From Anodontia alba (taxonomy: Eukaryota > Mollusca > Bivalvia > Lucinida > Lucinidae), in the NCBI GenBank assembly GCA_964016985.1, contig OZ024824.1, forward strand, positions 48,463,587 through 48,527,586: a DNA stretch of 64,000 nt, written 5' to 3'. Shown here piece by piece: positions 21,545-31,379 of the stretch (within the stretch, counting starts at the first letter, position 1; the number at the start of each line of letters is the position of its first letter). A model generated the notes under the pieces. It saw only the letters and a list, made by a program, of their open reading frames with translations, searched no databases and was not told the DNA's origin. The position numbers and the translations under genes were made by a program.

Positions 21545-22882
21545 CGAGGGTCGTGCAAAAAGTTCTGTCACTAATGGGCTTCCTAGGTTTTATCCCAGTT
21601 ATATTTTAAAATGCTTCACTGCACTTGTATGGTGTGTTGAATAGCTAATGATACCCGTTTATTTCGTGCAGCTTTCCAACTGACGGAGTTATTTCAAACT
21701 GAAATAGATGCAGTCATATACACTGACCAATTTACTTGTTACATTGGAACATGGACCAGAAGACTGAAATTCGTAGCTATGTTAAATGCCGCATTAGGCT
21801 TAATATAGATTCAAAGCAGATATTTAATGAATTGTGTGGTATATAAGGACCTCAGACCATTTCAATGCGCACAGTTTTTAGGTGGGTTAAAGCTTTTAAA
21901 GCTGGGAAATTTTCTGTTGAAGATGATACCCGTCCTGGAAGGCCTAAAACCTCTATTACCAAAGCTAACATCGCTGCTGTAAAGATTGTGGTCGAACAGG
22001 ATGCGCGATTGTCTGTCAAAGATATAGTTAGTTGTACTGACATATCAGAAGGCAGTGTGCAAACAATTTTGAAAAAGCGTTTGGACCTGAGAAAGGTTTG
22101 CTTTAGGTGGATACCTCATTTGCTCACTGAGGAGCAAACGACACAACGCCTTAAATGTGCCAAGGAACTTTTGAAAACATATAAAGGCTGTAATAGTCGG
22201 GTTATTTCTAACTTGCTAACAGGTGATGAAACCCGGGTGCACATGTTTGAGCCACAAAGAAGGGCTGATAATAAGCAATGGAAGCGAAAAGATCAAAAAC
22301 GCCCATGTATTGCCAAGAGAACCATAAGTTTGAAAAAGATGTTGTACGCAATTTTCTTTAATTCAAGTGGGCCAGTCGTTCAAGTGCCTTGTCCATCTGG
22401 TCATACAGTCACTGGCCGATTCTACAAGAATTCTGTACTGAAGAAAGTGAAAGAGTTTTACAATAAGAAACGACCAAGCAAAGCATGGTCAGGAGTCCAT
22501 CTTTTACGTGACAACGCCTTCTCTCAAAAGTGTGAGGTTGTTCAGTCTTTTTTGGCTTCTGAAAAGGTGAAAGTTTTAAACCATCCACCTTATTCACCTG
22601 ACCTTAGTCCCTGTGACTTCTTTTTATTTCCAAGGCTTAAGAAAATGCTTTCTGGAAATAAGTATACGTCTAGAAATTCTCTTGGCAGCGCTATTTATCA
22701 GCGCCTCCAACAGATACCAAAAGAAGACTATTTATCTGCTTTTCGCGACTGGGTAAAAAGGTTTCAAAAATATGTTTCAGTAAAGGGGGAATACTTTGAA
22801 GGTTTGTAATAAAAGTATGTTTGATAAAACGTAGCACTGAAGTTATCTGAACCCAGTGACAAAACTTTTTGCAGGACCCTCG
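21545..22882 (+). mobile_element. mariner transposon, copy 1 (nearly intact)
   Basis: Inverted ends CGAGGGTCSTGCAAAAAGTT are flanked by TA at 21543-21544 and 22883-22884, the TA target duplication of Tc1/mariner elements. The length is 1338 bp, normal for mariner. It carries one transposase gene on the plus strand. A second, older copy of the same subfamily lies at 33310-35939 on the minus strand. Confidence 0.95.
21751..22809 (+). pseudogene. mariner DD34D transposase with one premature stop
   Basis: This is a cut-and-paste DNA transposase. An ATG at 21751 opens a frame of about 352 codons, interrupted only by TAA at codon 32 (21844-21846); from an ATG at 21865 the frame is open for 314 residues. 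The related copy at 35690 has TAT-like sequence at the same place, so the stop is probably a point change. Helix-turn-helix sequence (RLSVKDIVSCTDISEGSVQT) is followed by the mariner signature WIPHLLTEEQ. Catalytic acids are in TGDETRVHMF (D159), LLRDNAFS (D254) and SPDLSPCDFF (D289), giving the diagnostic DD34D spacing. A product from the downstream ATG would lack the first DNA-binding helices and is unlikely to work. Confidence 0.93.
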
Positions 22883-22978
22883 TAATACCTGTCATTAATC
22901 TCATGTCAGAATACCCTAAATCTATTGGCCAGTAAGTCCATAGCTGAAAAGCATAGCATTCCACAGAAAAATCAAAGC

Positions 22979-23970
22979 CACTGAGACTATCCTTTCATGG
23001 TCACTGGTCGGAAGACTAATCCCAGCTCCATATCAATATGTTAGAAATGATGGCCATTCGTTTAGCACTGAAGAAAGCCATACAATACATTCACCTCTCT
23101 TGTGTCATGATCTCGACCAACAATACAAGGAGGAACACATTCTCCCAACATATGCGTAGAGGTATGGAAAAATCCTCCATTGGTGCCTGGAATACGATAT
23201 CGTGATCAGAGTTCGTCATATCCCAGGCAAATTCAACATATTGGCAGACCATCTTTCGAGATTGGACAGGCCTCTCAAAACAGAATAGGCTTTGGATCAA
23301 TCGGTAGCGAACTCTGTCTTCCAAATGCTCAATTATTCCAGTGTGGATTTGTTTGCGACACGATTCAATCACAAACTCCCACTGTATGTATTTCCAGTTC
23401 CAGACAATCATGCCTTAGCGATGGACGCATTATCAATGGACTGGAATCTTCTTCATGCATATGCATCCCACCTACAGTTCTGATACCATCTGTACCAGCC
23501 AAGATTCGACAATCTCAGTGCAGAATAGTTCTTATTGCCCCTCTTTGGCCCCAACGTCCGTGGTATTCAGAGGTGTTACAACTATTAGTATCAGCTCCAA
23601 TTCGTCTTCCACTCTTTCCAAAACTGCTAATGCAAGCAAAGGGAAAGTTTCAGCATCCAAATCTCCCATTACTCGCTCTTCACATTTGGGAGTTATCAAA
23701 CAATCAATGAGAGATAAAAAGTTTTCGCAAAGCTTTGCAGACTTTGTCTCAAAAATCAAGACGAAAATCTACTCAGAAAGTCTATGATGCAAAATGGGTC
23801 GTATACTCCAATTGGTGTCATAGAAAGAAGGTTAATCCGGACTCGGCCCCTCTTACAGTGATAGCCGACTTCCTTATTTACCTTTTCTCTGAGAAAAAGT
23901 ATCAAATAAGTACAATCAAAGGTAATAGGGCTATGATCTTAAATACCCTTAAAGACACTTTTTTTTCCTT
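22979..23970 (+). pseudogene. DIRS-like RNase H end and recombinase N-terminus, broken
   Basis: The frame resumes with FHGHWSED at 22993, a TAA at 23017, then SQLHINMLEMMAIRLALKKA and VMISTNNT, typical of the DIRS RNase H. Further on are WALDQSVANSVFQMLNY-like sequence, VDLFATRFNHKLPLYVFPVP and VLIAPLWPQRPWYSEVLQLL, then the recombinase N-terminal KVYDAKWVVYSNWC and DFLIYLFSEKKYQISTIKG. Frames change near 23180, 23290 and 23475, and there is a TGA at 23708. Homology is lost near 23965. It continues the element cut at 11936 and is continued at about 28600. The same part in another copy is at 57110-57545 on the minus strand. Confidence 0.85.
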
Positions 23971-24709
23971 CTTTGGCTAGACCCCCCTCTCATGATCAGC
24001 CCTTATATACAGTCCTGATATTAGAGCGCACATCAAAGGATTTTCTTATCTAAGTGATTATGTTGTCATTATAAGGATGTTAAGTCTCCTTAGGTGGGGC
24101 CCTATAAGGGGTAACTCATACAATTGAGAAGTATTCAATATGTTACTTTAGAACCAAATCAATTCATTTGCAATTATTTGCAAATTTTGCATTTAATTTG
24201 TTGATTTGTCTTGTGTCATTTTATTTGTTTATTTACTTTTTGATAGTTTTTTCTAAAATATAAAAGTATTTTATTTTTTTTTTTTGCATTGTGAAAAAAT
24301 ACAAATTAACTGAAACAGAAATATAAAATTAAAAGACTTTTGCACATTTGCACAGTCTGATCAGTCTTCACCATACACTCTATAAGATAAACTGTTTCTT
24401 CGTCCGAACAGCGCCCTGACTGATCAGGCTGTGGAGATGCGCATGCTGATCCAAGTCTTCACGGAGCGAACATGTTATTTTGCAGAAATAAATGTGATTT
24501 GTTTTTTTAGTTCCTGTCAAAAACTGTGAAATTCTTTTTCTGTTGTACATTACGGCTCAGGTAAAAAAACAACAAAAAAACAAACATTTTTTTTTTTTCA
24601 ATCCGCGGACCAATTTTACAATCCTCGATTTTCCGCCGAGTGGTTTGGAGTAAACCACTTGCGAGTGGCGATAGATTATTCTGTACAGGTAAGTTTGACC
24701 AATCGGAAC

Positions 24710-24738
24710 GTTCTCTCTCTCTCTCTCTCTCTCTCTCA
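24710..24738. repeat. CT microsatellite
   Basis: About 13 consecutive CT dinucleotides. A shorter CT run is at 25871-25884. Confidence 0.95.
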
Positions 24739-25084
24739 CGACGATAACCAAACAAAAATTGTTACAACTGCGAATACAATAAATATCCTCTAAACTAGTG
24801 CTGGCAGTAGCAGGACCAAACTGCAAAAATGTACACACTGATATAAATAGTTCTGCTTCCGACGACCAACTCTGCGATTTTTTTTTTTTGGTAGCCAGTT
24901 TTAGTTTTGGATTAGGGATGATGGTCATCTGAGTCTTCCTATATTCGTTTTCATGTGACGAGCACTTTTATCCAGGCTGTGGCCCATTTTTCCCGTGTCA
25001 CTTTGCACGTGCTGCTGCTGCCAAGAAAATAGTTTGAACCCCCGAAGCACTGCCGAAAATTTTAGAGATGCCGATCTAACTGTT

Positions 25085-25240
25085 TTTAGTATTTTACAGT
25101 GAAAATAAGGCTGAACATTTCATGTGAATCGGCTGCCCATGTAATGTCGCGCTTAATTTACACTGGAAAATAAGCAAAAAAAAAAAAAAAAAAAAAATGA
25201 AAATGCCGTCTGCTGAATATGCTAAGCGCTTCAAGGGTTA
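25085..25240. repeat. Diverged TTTGACATT-type MITE fragment with long A tract
   Basis: GAACATTTCATGTGAATCGG and CATGTAATGTCGCGCTTAA are inverted arms, followed by an A run and TGCTAAGCGCTTCAAGGGTT, resembling the right end of the MITE at 21132-21339. Confidence 0.55.
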
Positions 25241-25408
25241 AAGATGGGATACATTTCATTTGACAAGGGAGACAGAAACGGACACGCTGGACTGTACCTA
25301 CACTGCTCGGATCGAGGCCTGGACGGTTGATGATTGGACCAGGGTTAGGACTGTCCATTTAAATCACCACTTAAGATGATGGTGACTTGGTGTCATGTCT
25401 CTTTCAAC

Positions 25409-25440
<32 letters not shown>

Positions 25441-25535
25441 TTAAGTCACATCGAGATGATAGAACGCAGCGTCTGATCAAGGTATTCACTGTTTGCAAGA
25501 ACAGTTTAGCCATTTTTCTCTCGGAATATCCATTA

Positions 25536-25804
25536 CGAAAACACGCCTATTCAAATATATTGAAATTTTCACCACCCAAAAACTGAAAGTTTTCAGATAA
25601 AAATTCTGATATTTTTCTTATTTCTGCTCAAAACATAGATTTTGGGTACTCGTTAGAACCGCCTCGCTGAGGCGGTTCTAACGAATACCCACAATCTATG
25701 TTTTTGAGCAGAAATAAGAAAAATAATGTATACCCCTGTAAACCCCAGTTTTACTATATTAAAGTGGGGTTTAAGGGGGTCAAAATAATATAGGTATGTT
25801 TTCG
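25536..25804. mobile_element. 269-bp foldback element, copy 1
   Basis: It begins CGAAAACACGCCTAT and ends ATAGGTATGTTTTCG. The centre is a long palindrome: AGAAATAAGAAAAAT arms, TAGATTKTGGGTACTCGTTA-type arms and a GAACCGCCTC/GAGGCGGTTC stem. A second copy of exactly the same length is at 51374-51642 in the opposite orientation. Confidence 0.88.
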
Positions 25805-25974
25805 TGATGTAAATCTCATAGCCGGATGTACCTAAAATGGTTGAGCCAGAATCTTACAAGTTTTGCAAACTCTCTCTCTCTCTCATGCTCTTTCTTTTTA
25901 CCCTCATGCAAATATGACATGTCTCCCTTCGAGCTAGAAGTTGTTTGCACTGACTTTATTGGAAAAAATGATAT

Positions 25975-26160
25975 CGCACCGGCGGGAATCGAACGCGAGA
26001 CCTGATCGCGGATTCGATGCCCACAGATTGTACTGATTTATCATGAAACACATGTATTTGCTGCGGTCATTCGCTCTTTCCACTGCTTCAAGATTGGCAG
26101 TTACAAGTTTCTGACGGAAGGGTGTTCAGTGTACTGGTTAACCTCTTTATTGGCGCGATT
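25975..26160 (+). mobile_element. Degenerate family-1 SINE remnant, sense on plus
   Basis: GCGGTCATTCGCTC, AAGATTGGCAGTTACAAGTT and GTGTACTGGTTAACC match the body of the family-1 SINE in sense order with many changes. The head is scrambled: two B-box-like pieces face opposite ways. An old copy. Confidence 0.5.
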
Positions 26161-26524
26161 CATAAAAAATGCTGTTCCCCATCCCATTTTGCATGGACCC
26201 GACTCGTAAAGCAATTGCAGTTAACTCCCTTTTAATAGTCAGTTGCACTTAGCGCCCTTAAAAGAGTAAAAACCTGCAGTGTAAGGACGCTACCCCGCAT
26301 TTATCAGGGTATAGTTGTGTTATTCTCTTACAGTATATACATTAATAACATTATCTTTACTGGTTTACACAGCAATCTTCAAAACTTTCGTTTCCATGTA
26401 AAGTGTTCTGTTTTTGTGTCTTCAACATTCGATATGCAAAACAAGACCGTATAGACGCATGTATAAACCTAGCATCGGCCGAAAAGCGTCTTCAAAAAAT
26501 ATTGTCATACGCCCTCGCGGACAT

Positions 26525-26620
26525 TTTTGGCAGAGTTTTCCTGGGTAGAAACCAATCATATGAATATTAAGTTACGAGGATAAAGTGTCTTGCTCAAGGA
26601 CACAACACTTGGTACTCGCG
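26525..26620 (-). mobile_element. Family-2 SINE body fragment
   Basis: CCTGGGTAGAAACCA, GGATAAAGTGTCTTGCTCAA and GGACACAACACTTG match the body of the family-2 SINE on the minus strand. The tRNA-like head is missing or unrecognisable. Confidence 0.5.
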
Positions 26621-26664
26621 GGTTTCTGGATTACCACTATCTAATTTTTTTTATTTATTACCAA

Positions 26665-26735
26665 GAAAACAGGATTTGACATTTCATGCAATGGAGACAG
26701 TTTGCATGAAATACAAATCCTGTTTTCTTGGAAGA
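26665..26735. repeat. TTTGACATTTCATG hairpin
   Basis: CCAAGAAAACAGGATTTGAC on the left pairs with AAATCCTGTTTTCTTGG on the right; the arms continue through CATTTCATGCAA and TTTGCATGAAAT. The MITE end GTGCTAAGCGTTA follows at 26780. Confidence 0.8.
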
Positions 26736-26799
26736 ATGAGAAAAATATTTCAAAATGTCGTCTGTTGAATATTTTTTCCCAGAGTGCTAAGCGTTATGG

Positions 26800-27130
26800 T
26801 TTGCACAAACAAATAGCGCATGAGTCTGTGCAAAACCTTCAATAAAACTTGTACGAAGAGACTCTGAGCCTGCACATCAGTAGTCTGATCAGAGCTTTCG
26901 CTAATCGTATGTACTTCCTACAGTCTCTTGGTTTAACAAAACATCATGTGCGACGAGCGAAGACTCGGGTCAGTCTGTGCAACTGCACATTCTGATAAAA
27001 GCATTCGCTGATCGTATTTACCTTCGACAGCCGGGCTGTCCAAAGCGGGATAAACTGTGCGACTACAACAGCACATTCTGATCAGACCCTTCGCTGATCG
27101 TACAGTATGCACATTCTTTGGACTGGGCTA
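26800..27130 (+). repeat. Diverged tandem repeat with GATCAGA and TTCGCTGATCGTA
   Basis: TCTGATCAGA or a variant followed by a few bases and TTCGCT(G/A)ATCGTA recurs near 26890, 26990 and 27075, with GCACATTCTGAT before the last two. The units are about 85-105 bp apart. Confidence 0.65.
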
Positions 27131-27267
27131 TCCAAGAAGCTTGCTTTATATAGTGGGTCGATGCACAGACTGACTCGAGTCTTTGCTGGTCGCACGTACA
27201 TTGTAGAATTGTACGTTTTGTCTGGTTCAGTGTACATACATTGTAAATCAAACTTCAGACATTTTGG

Positions 27268-27390
27268 TTTGAACTGGAGTTAAACGACCCAGTCAACACT
27301 ATTTCGGTCTTGTCGAGCCCGCACACTTTTCTGGGGTGGGCTTATTCATTTCAGCGGAAACAGATGTCTGCCCTTCTTTTCTTTCATACA
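27268..27390 (-). mobile_element. Family-1 SINE tail fragment
   Basis: GGAGTTAAACGACCCAGTCA, TCTTGTCGAGC and TGTCTGCCCTTCTT match the tail and body of the family-1 SINE in minus orientation. The head is absent. Confidence 0.55.
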
Positions 27391-27610
27391 CTTCGAGGAT
27401 AGAGCCTACTTTTGGAGTTATGGCACTTTGAACACCGAAACTATTTTAGTGATTTCTGTAATATATCTTTGTCCGCTCTGTAACTTGAAAACTATTATTT
27501 TCTTGAAACTTTATTAACTTATTAACAGAGTCATGGCACTTGCTTGATATAAAGTGCAGTGTCTGCATCCCTTTTATTAGATATTTAACAGTATGAAATA
27601 TTGGGAAATG

Positions 27611-27810
27611 GTGCCGCGGTTGTGTAGTGGTAAAGCTACACGTCTTGTCACTCAGGGGTCATGAATTCGATCCCAGGCTTCTCAAGCCTTTCATATGGTG
27701 CTTTAAACCAAGGTCCACATCTCCGTATGACCTAGCTGTTAGTAGGACGTAAATAACCCACTCACTCATTTGAATTGTCGTTAGCCTCTATTGCCCCTTG
27801 TGTGCATAAA
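27611..27810 (+). mobile_element. tRNA-derived SINE, family 3
   Basis: TGCCGCGGTTGTGTAGTGGT (A-box-like) and GAATTCGATCCCAG (B box) lie 50 bp apart, as in a tRNA head. The body beyond has no match in the window. The 3' boundary is uncertain. The head does not fold as a convincing functional tRNA. Confidence 0.6.
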
Positions 27811-27839
27811 GTGTTTTTTTTGTGTGACAGACACCCTTT

Positions 27840-28599
27840 TCACATGGGCTGTCTTACTGATTCAATGCCTCTTTGATAGCAGAAATATGTAATTCGTCGA
27901 CTGGGGGCAGGTGTTTGATTCTCTTTGTGATTTTTGTGTGTTTGTTTTGTTTTCTATGGCACATTAAGTAAAAATGACCATGCCGGACCCACTTGTGTGA
28001 CCGGACAAGACTAAGCCACAGAATACGGTACTTTTTCATACGGAGCTTTGTTGAGGCCCATGTTACGTGCTCGAACAGTGAATACCGGGGTTTTCTGTGG
28101 ACCAAGGGAGCACCTAAATATATTCAGGGAACAAGGCAGCATTGGTAAATATTTTAAGAAAACAAGGGACTGGACCCAATTTCGGGGGATCGGAATGTGG
28201 AAATTTATGGATTTATTTATTTCATCCTTTTCAGTTATTATCTTTTGACAAAGCTACTAAAATAGTGCTACTGGAAATTTATGCAAATAAAAAACAGATA
28301 AAGAGGGCATTTGACGATATAGAGGCATAAGTATCTACATGTTGTGGGTATTCATTACAGCTGTCTTGGAGAGGCGATTCTAATGACTAACAACCAGCTT
28401 ATTTTATTGAATAAAAAAAAACAAAAAAAAACAAAAAAAAAACAAAAAAACATCAAATTAATACCAAATAACCCACCTTACCTGTTTCTCTGTCTTCATC
28501 ATAAACTTTGCTGATATCAAATCTAATTTCTCCTTATCAGGCTCCTATCTATAAGAGTGGCCAGTCACCAAGGATTTCTTATCTTTATCTGCGTATGGT
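27840..28599. other. No gene seen; A-rich tract
   Basis: Contains an A-rich C-interrupted tract at 28412-28450. No coding family was recognised until the recombinase segment begins near 28600. Confidence 0.5.
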
Positions 28600-29800
28600 C
28601 ATTAGAGTGTTATGCAATCCAAAATGTGTCTTTAAATTCAAGACTGGTAATAGAATCGGATCTAACCCAGTCTTGTCTGAATTAATTAGATCCTTTGAAT
28701 TACAATGTCCAGTACAAAGATCTCTTACACCAAAATGAAATCTATTTTGGGTCTTAGTTTCCCTACAAAAATCTCCATATGAACCTTTACATGAGGCATC
28801 TAAACTTCATGTTACGATAAAGACAGCCATTCTATTAGCTCTTGCCACTGCTAAAAGATGTAGTGAAATCCATGCTTTAGCAATGGATGAAAATCATTTA
28901 AGGTTCAATCAATCTGATGGTTCCGTATCATTGATAGTACAAACTGGGTTTTTGGCAAAGAACCAGCTTTCGTCCATTTGCCCAGATCCTATAGTTATCC
29001 CTTCTTTAGCTCGAATATGTAAAAGGGGAACATTTGGACAGACTTTTATGTCCGATAAAGGCATTAAAGTTTTATCTTAAAATGACTAGTTCTTATCGCC
29101 AGAACAGGACTAGATTATTTTTACCAATTAAAGGCAATCAAGGTGTCTCTAAGGTTTCTGTCTCGAGATGGACTATTAACTTTGCCTATAGGAAACTCAC
29201 CCGTAGAGACATTTCTTTCCTAAAAATCAAAGCTCATGAAGTTAGGGCGCTATCTTCTTCTTGGGCATCATTTGATAAAGTTCGGCTCAGTGAAATACTC
29301 AAAGCAGCAGTATGGAATCAGTCCTCTACTTCGCTAATTTTTTTACCTGAGGAATATGTCTCAACAAGCAGCTATCTCCATACTTTGGGACCAATAGTTG
29401 TTGCCCAAAAAGTGGTTTTGTTTGTTTGTGTTGAGGTTTTACGGCCCAGTCAACCCAATGGGGTCATATCAAGCGCGGTCAGTTTACCTAACCACACTTT
29501 TACTGGGCAGGCTTAGTCCTCTAAGCGGTTAACCAGTATTGTATACATTCTTTCGCCAGAAACTGACAACTGCCCTTCTTGAATCAGCGGAAGGGAGAGA
29601 ATGACCGTAGAAAATATTTCATGATCAATCTCCACGAAAGAATGTTGCCGACCTCGGCGGGGGTTGAACCCGCGACCTCCTGGTCTCCAGTCGGACGGCG
29701 CATCCAACTGAGCCACCGAGGCCGGCCCAAAAAAGTGGTGGGGGTCAGGAAAATAGAGCCTTTGTTGACTAACAGCCTCTAAAGCTTATGTTACACATAT
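28600..29800 (+). pseudogene. DIRS-like tyrosine recombinase C-terminal part, interrupted by a SINE
   Basis: Recombinases of this family cut and rejoin DNA through a tyrosine. Sequence runs from TGNRIGSNPVLSELIRSFEL (about 28645) through a TGA near 28737, then LALATAKRCSEIHALAMDEN, where the first catalytic Arg lies, LRFNQSDGSVSLIVQTGFLA, a frameshift near 29035, LLCPIKALKFYLKMTSSYRQ, and KAHEVRALSSSW, the His-x-x-Arg box (His codon at 29235). Near the expected tyrosine the text reads LPEEYVSTSS, diverged from the usual FYLRDMSQQ-like form. LHTLGPIVVAQKVV ends at the SINE (29416-29725), after which the element continues. The gene is dead in at least three ways. Confidence 0.85.
29416..29725 (-). 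mobile_element. tRNA-derived SINE, family 1, copy 3, inside the DIRS element
   Basis: The head (GGCCGGCCTCGGTGGCTCAG...) on the minus strand has an intact B box, GGGTTCAACCC, and the tail is GTTT-rich. The flanks GCCCAAAAAGTGG at 29403-29415 and GCCCAAAAAAGTGG from 29725 are the target duplication. The uninterrupted site is seen in the second DIRS copy near 56095-56112, where one CCAAAAAGTGG is present. Confidence 0.92.
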
Positions 29801-29959
29801 GAAGGTAATTATTATCTTACAGATATGTTAGGAATTTAGATCATTCTCTTAAGATATCTATATCATGAATGTATCTTATTCCTAAGAGTTTCCGGAGCCT
29901 TAATCCAGAAGACAGGGATTCAATATATATTGTGTTAGAACTAGGAGCTAGCTAGAGCT

Positions 29960-30322
29960 CCTCCCTCCTAATCTGCAAATTCTAGCACGTTATCTATAGG
30001 TTAATGTATTGTGCAGTTAAAATGAAGTTTTTAAAAGTAAAACATATTTTAACAAGCAATACTTAACCTATAGATAAGAGAATTCCATGTCCCTTCCCCG
30101 CATAGCTCAGTTATATTGTTTTTATCCTTCATGTGATTAAAAGAGCGGGAAGAGTAAGTCACACAGGTATTTCTAAAAGGGACCTTCTGGATTAAGACTC
30201 TTTAAGACGACTGAACTGTCGTTTTTTCTGTGGAAGGTTTGAAATACAGAATAGAATAGCACATTATCTATAGGTTAAGTATTGCTGGTTAAAATATGTT
30301 TTAATTTTAAAAACTTCATTTT
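29960..30322 (+). repeat. DIRS right terminal region with inverted arms
   Basis: TTATCTATAGGTTAA occurs at 29990-30004 and 30264-30278, with its reverse complement at 30063-30077. The arms 30020-30077 and 30264-30322 pair as an inverted repeat of about 58 bp around 186 bp. The same structure with exactly the same 186-bp spacing is at 55526-55860 in the second copy. Inverted repeats at the right end are characteristic of DIRS elements. Confidence 0.85.
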
Positions 30323-31379
30323 AGCTATTTTTCATCTACACGTCAACCTGTTGCTACATTGTAAGTTTCAACTTCATTCGCCTTGTGGTTTGCGAGATGT
30401 CCAAAACAGATTTTCAATATGGCGGCTGTGGTGCCATCTTGGATTTCCTATCGACACGATTTTAACTCATTTCGATCCAGAAGTTGTCCTGTTGCTACAA
30501 AGCAAGTTTCGGCTCTAATCGACCAAAGGTTTGGGAAGAGATGTCGAAAATTGATATAAAGATGGCGGCTGTGGCGACCATCTTGGATTTTCGATCTGCT
30601 CATCAATTTTAGCTAATTTGTATCTACTAGATGCTCCTCATCAAGTTTCAACTCAATTGGATCATAGTCTTTAGAGGAGATGTCCAAATTATGAAATCTC
30701 AACATTTTTCCCATATAAATACAGATGCATGGGAAAGCAAGTTTGACATTGCCCTAAAAAGGTCAAATGTCAATGTAGGATCATCATTTTAGAAATTTTG
30801 GTAGACCTCCCCTCCCCGATGATTTGTGCAAAATTAGGATTTTAAAAGTTTTTACCATATATGGGCATGGCGGTCATCTTGGTAAATGGACTGCGACTAT
30901 TTTAACAATCTTTTGTTCCCCTATCCCTAGGAGGCTCTACTTGAAATTTGAGCGACATTGGCCCAGAGGCTTTGGAGGAGAAGTCGTTTGAAATTCTCAA
31001 CATTTTTCCCATACAAATGCATAAGGAAGCAAACTTGACCTTGCCGTAAAAATGTCAATGTAGGACTATCATTTTAGCAACTTTGGTAGACCTCCCCTCA
31101 CTGATGATTTGTGCAAAGATTCAATCCTCGGTTCTGGAGAAGAAGATTTTTAAAGGTTTTTACCATATATGGGCATGGTGGCCATCTTAGTCAATGGACC
31201 GCAACGATTTTAGCAATTTTTCGTTCCCCCAACCAAAGGAGGCTCCATATGAAATTTGAGCAAATTAGCTCAGTGGCTTCAGAGGAGAAGTCATTTGAAA
31301 ATGTTAATGGACGGACCGACGGAGGGACAAAAAGTAATAACTATAGCACATCCTAAGCATAGCTCAGGTGAGCTAAAAA
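30318..31379 (+). mobile_element. Tandem-core repetitive element B (5'-truncated)
   Basis: It begins abruptly at the DIRS edge and ends AGCATAGCTCAGGTGAGCTAAAAA at 31377. The first part has ATGGCGGCTGTGG- and GCCATCTTGGATTT-type sequence; later units have GGTAGACCTCCC, GGTTCTGGAGAAGAAGA and TATATGGGCATGG, as in element E. The typical ACAAGAGGGCC start is missing. Confidence 0.7.

Larger units (their letters stand above)
23971..28599. other. Block of unrelated repeats splitting the recombinase gene
   Basis: No intact gene is present. It holds A/T tracts, a CT microsatellite (about 24712-24736), TTTGACATT-type hairpin elements (25085-25240, 26640-26795), the 269-bp foldback element, degenerate SINE pieces, a GATCAGA-rich repeat (26800-27130) and a tRNA-derived SINE at 27611. 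One stretch, about 24030-24110, could be a further recombinase scrap, but this is weak. Confidence 0.6.
8834..30322 (+). mobile_element. DIRS-like tyrosine-recombinase retrotransposon, copy 1, split by insertions
   Basis: The element occupies 8834-11936, about 22979-23970 and about 28600-30322. In order these hold gag, reverse transcriptase with the start of RNase H, the rest of RNase H with the recombinase N-terminus, and the recombinase C-terminus followed by inverted-repeat ends. DIRS elements integrate with a tyrosine recombinase rather than an integrase. Intervening DNA at 11937-22978 and 23971-28599 is unrelated repeat sequence, and a SINE sits at 29416-29725. All reading frames carry stops or frameshifts. 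No left terminal repeat is seen; the left edge abuts tandem-core element A. Confidence 0.85.
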
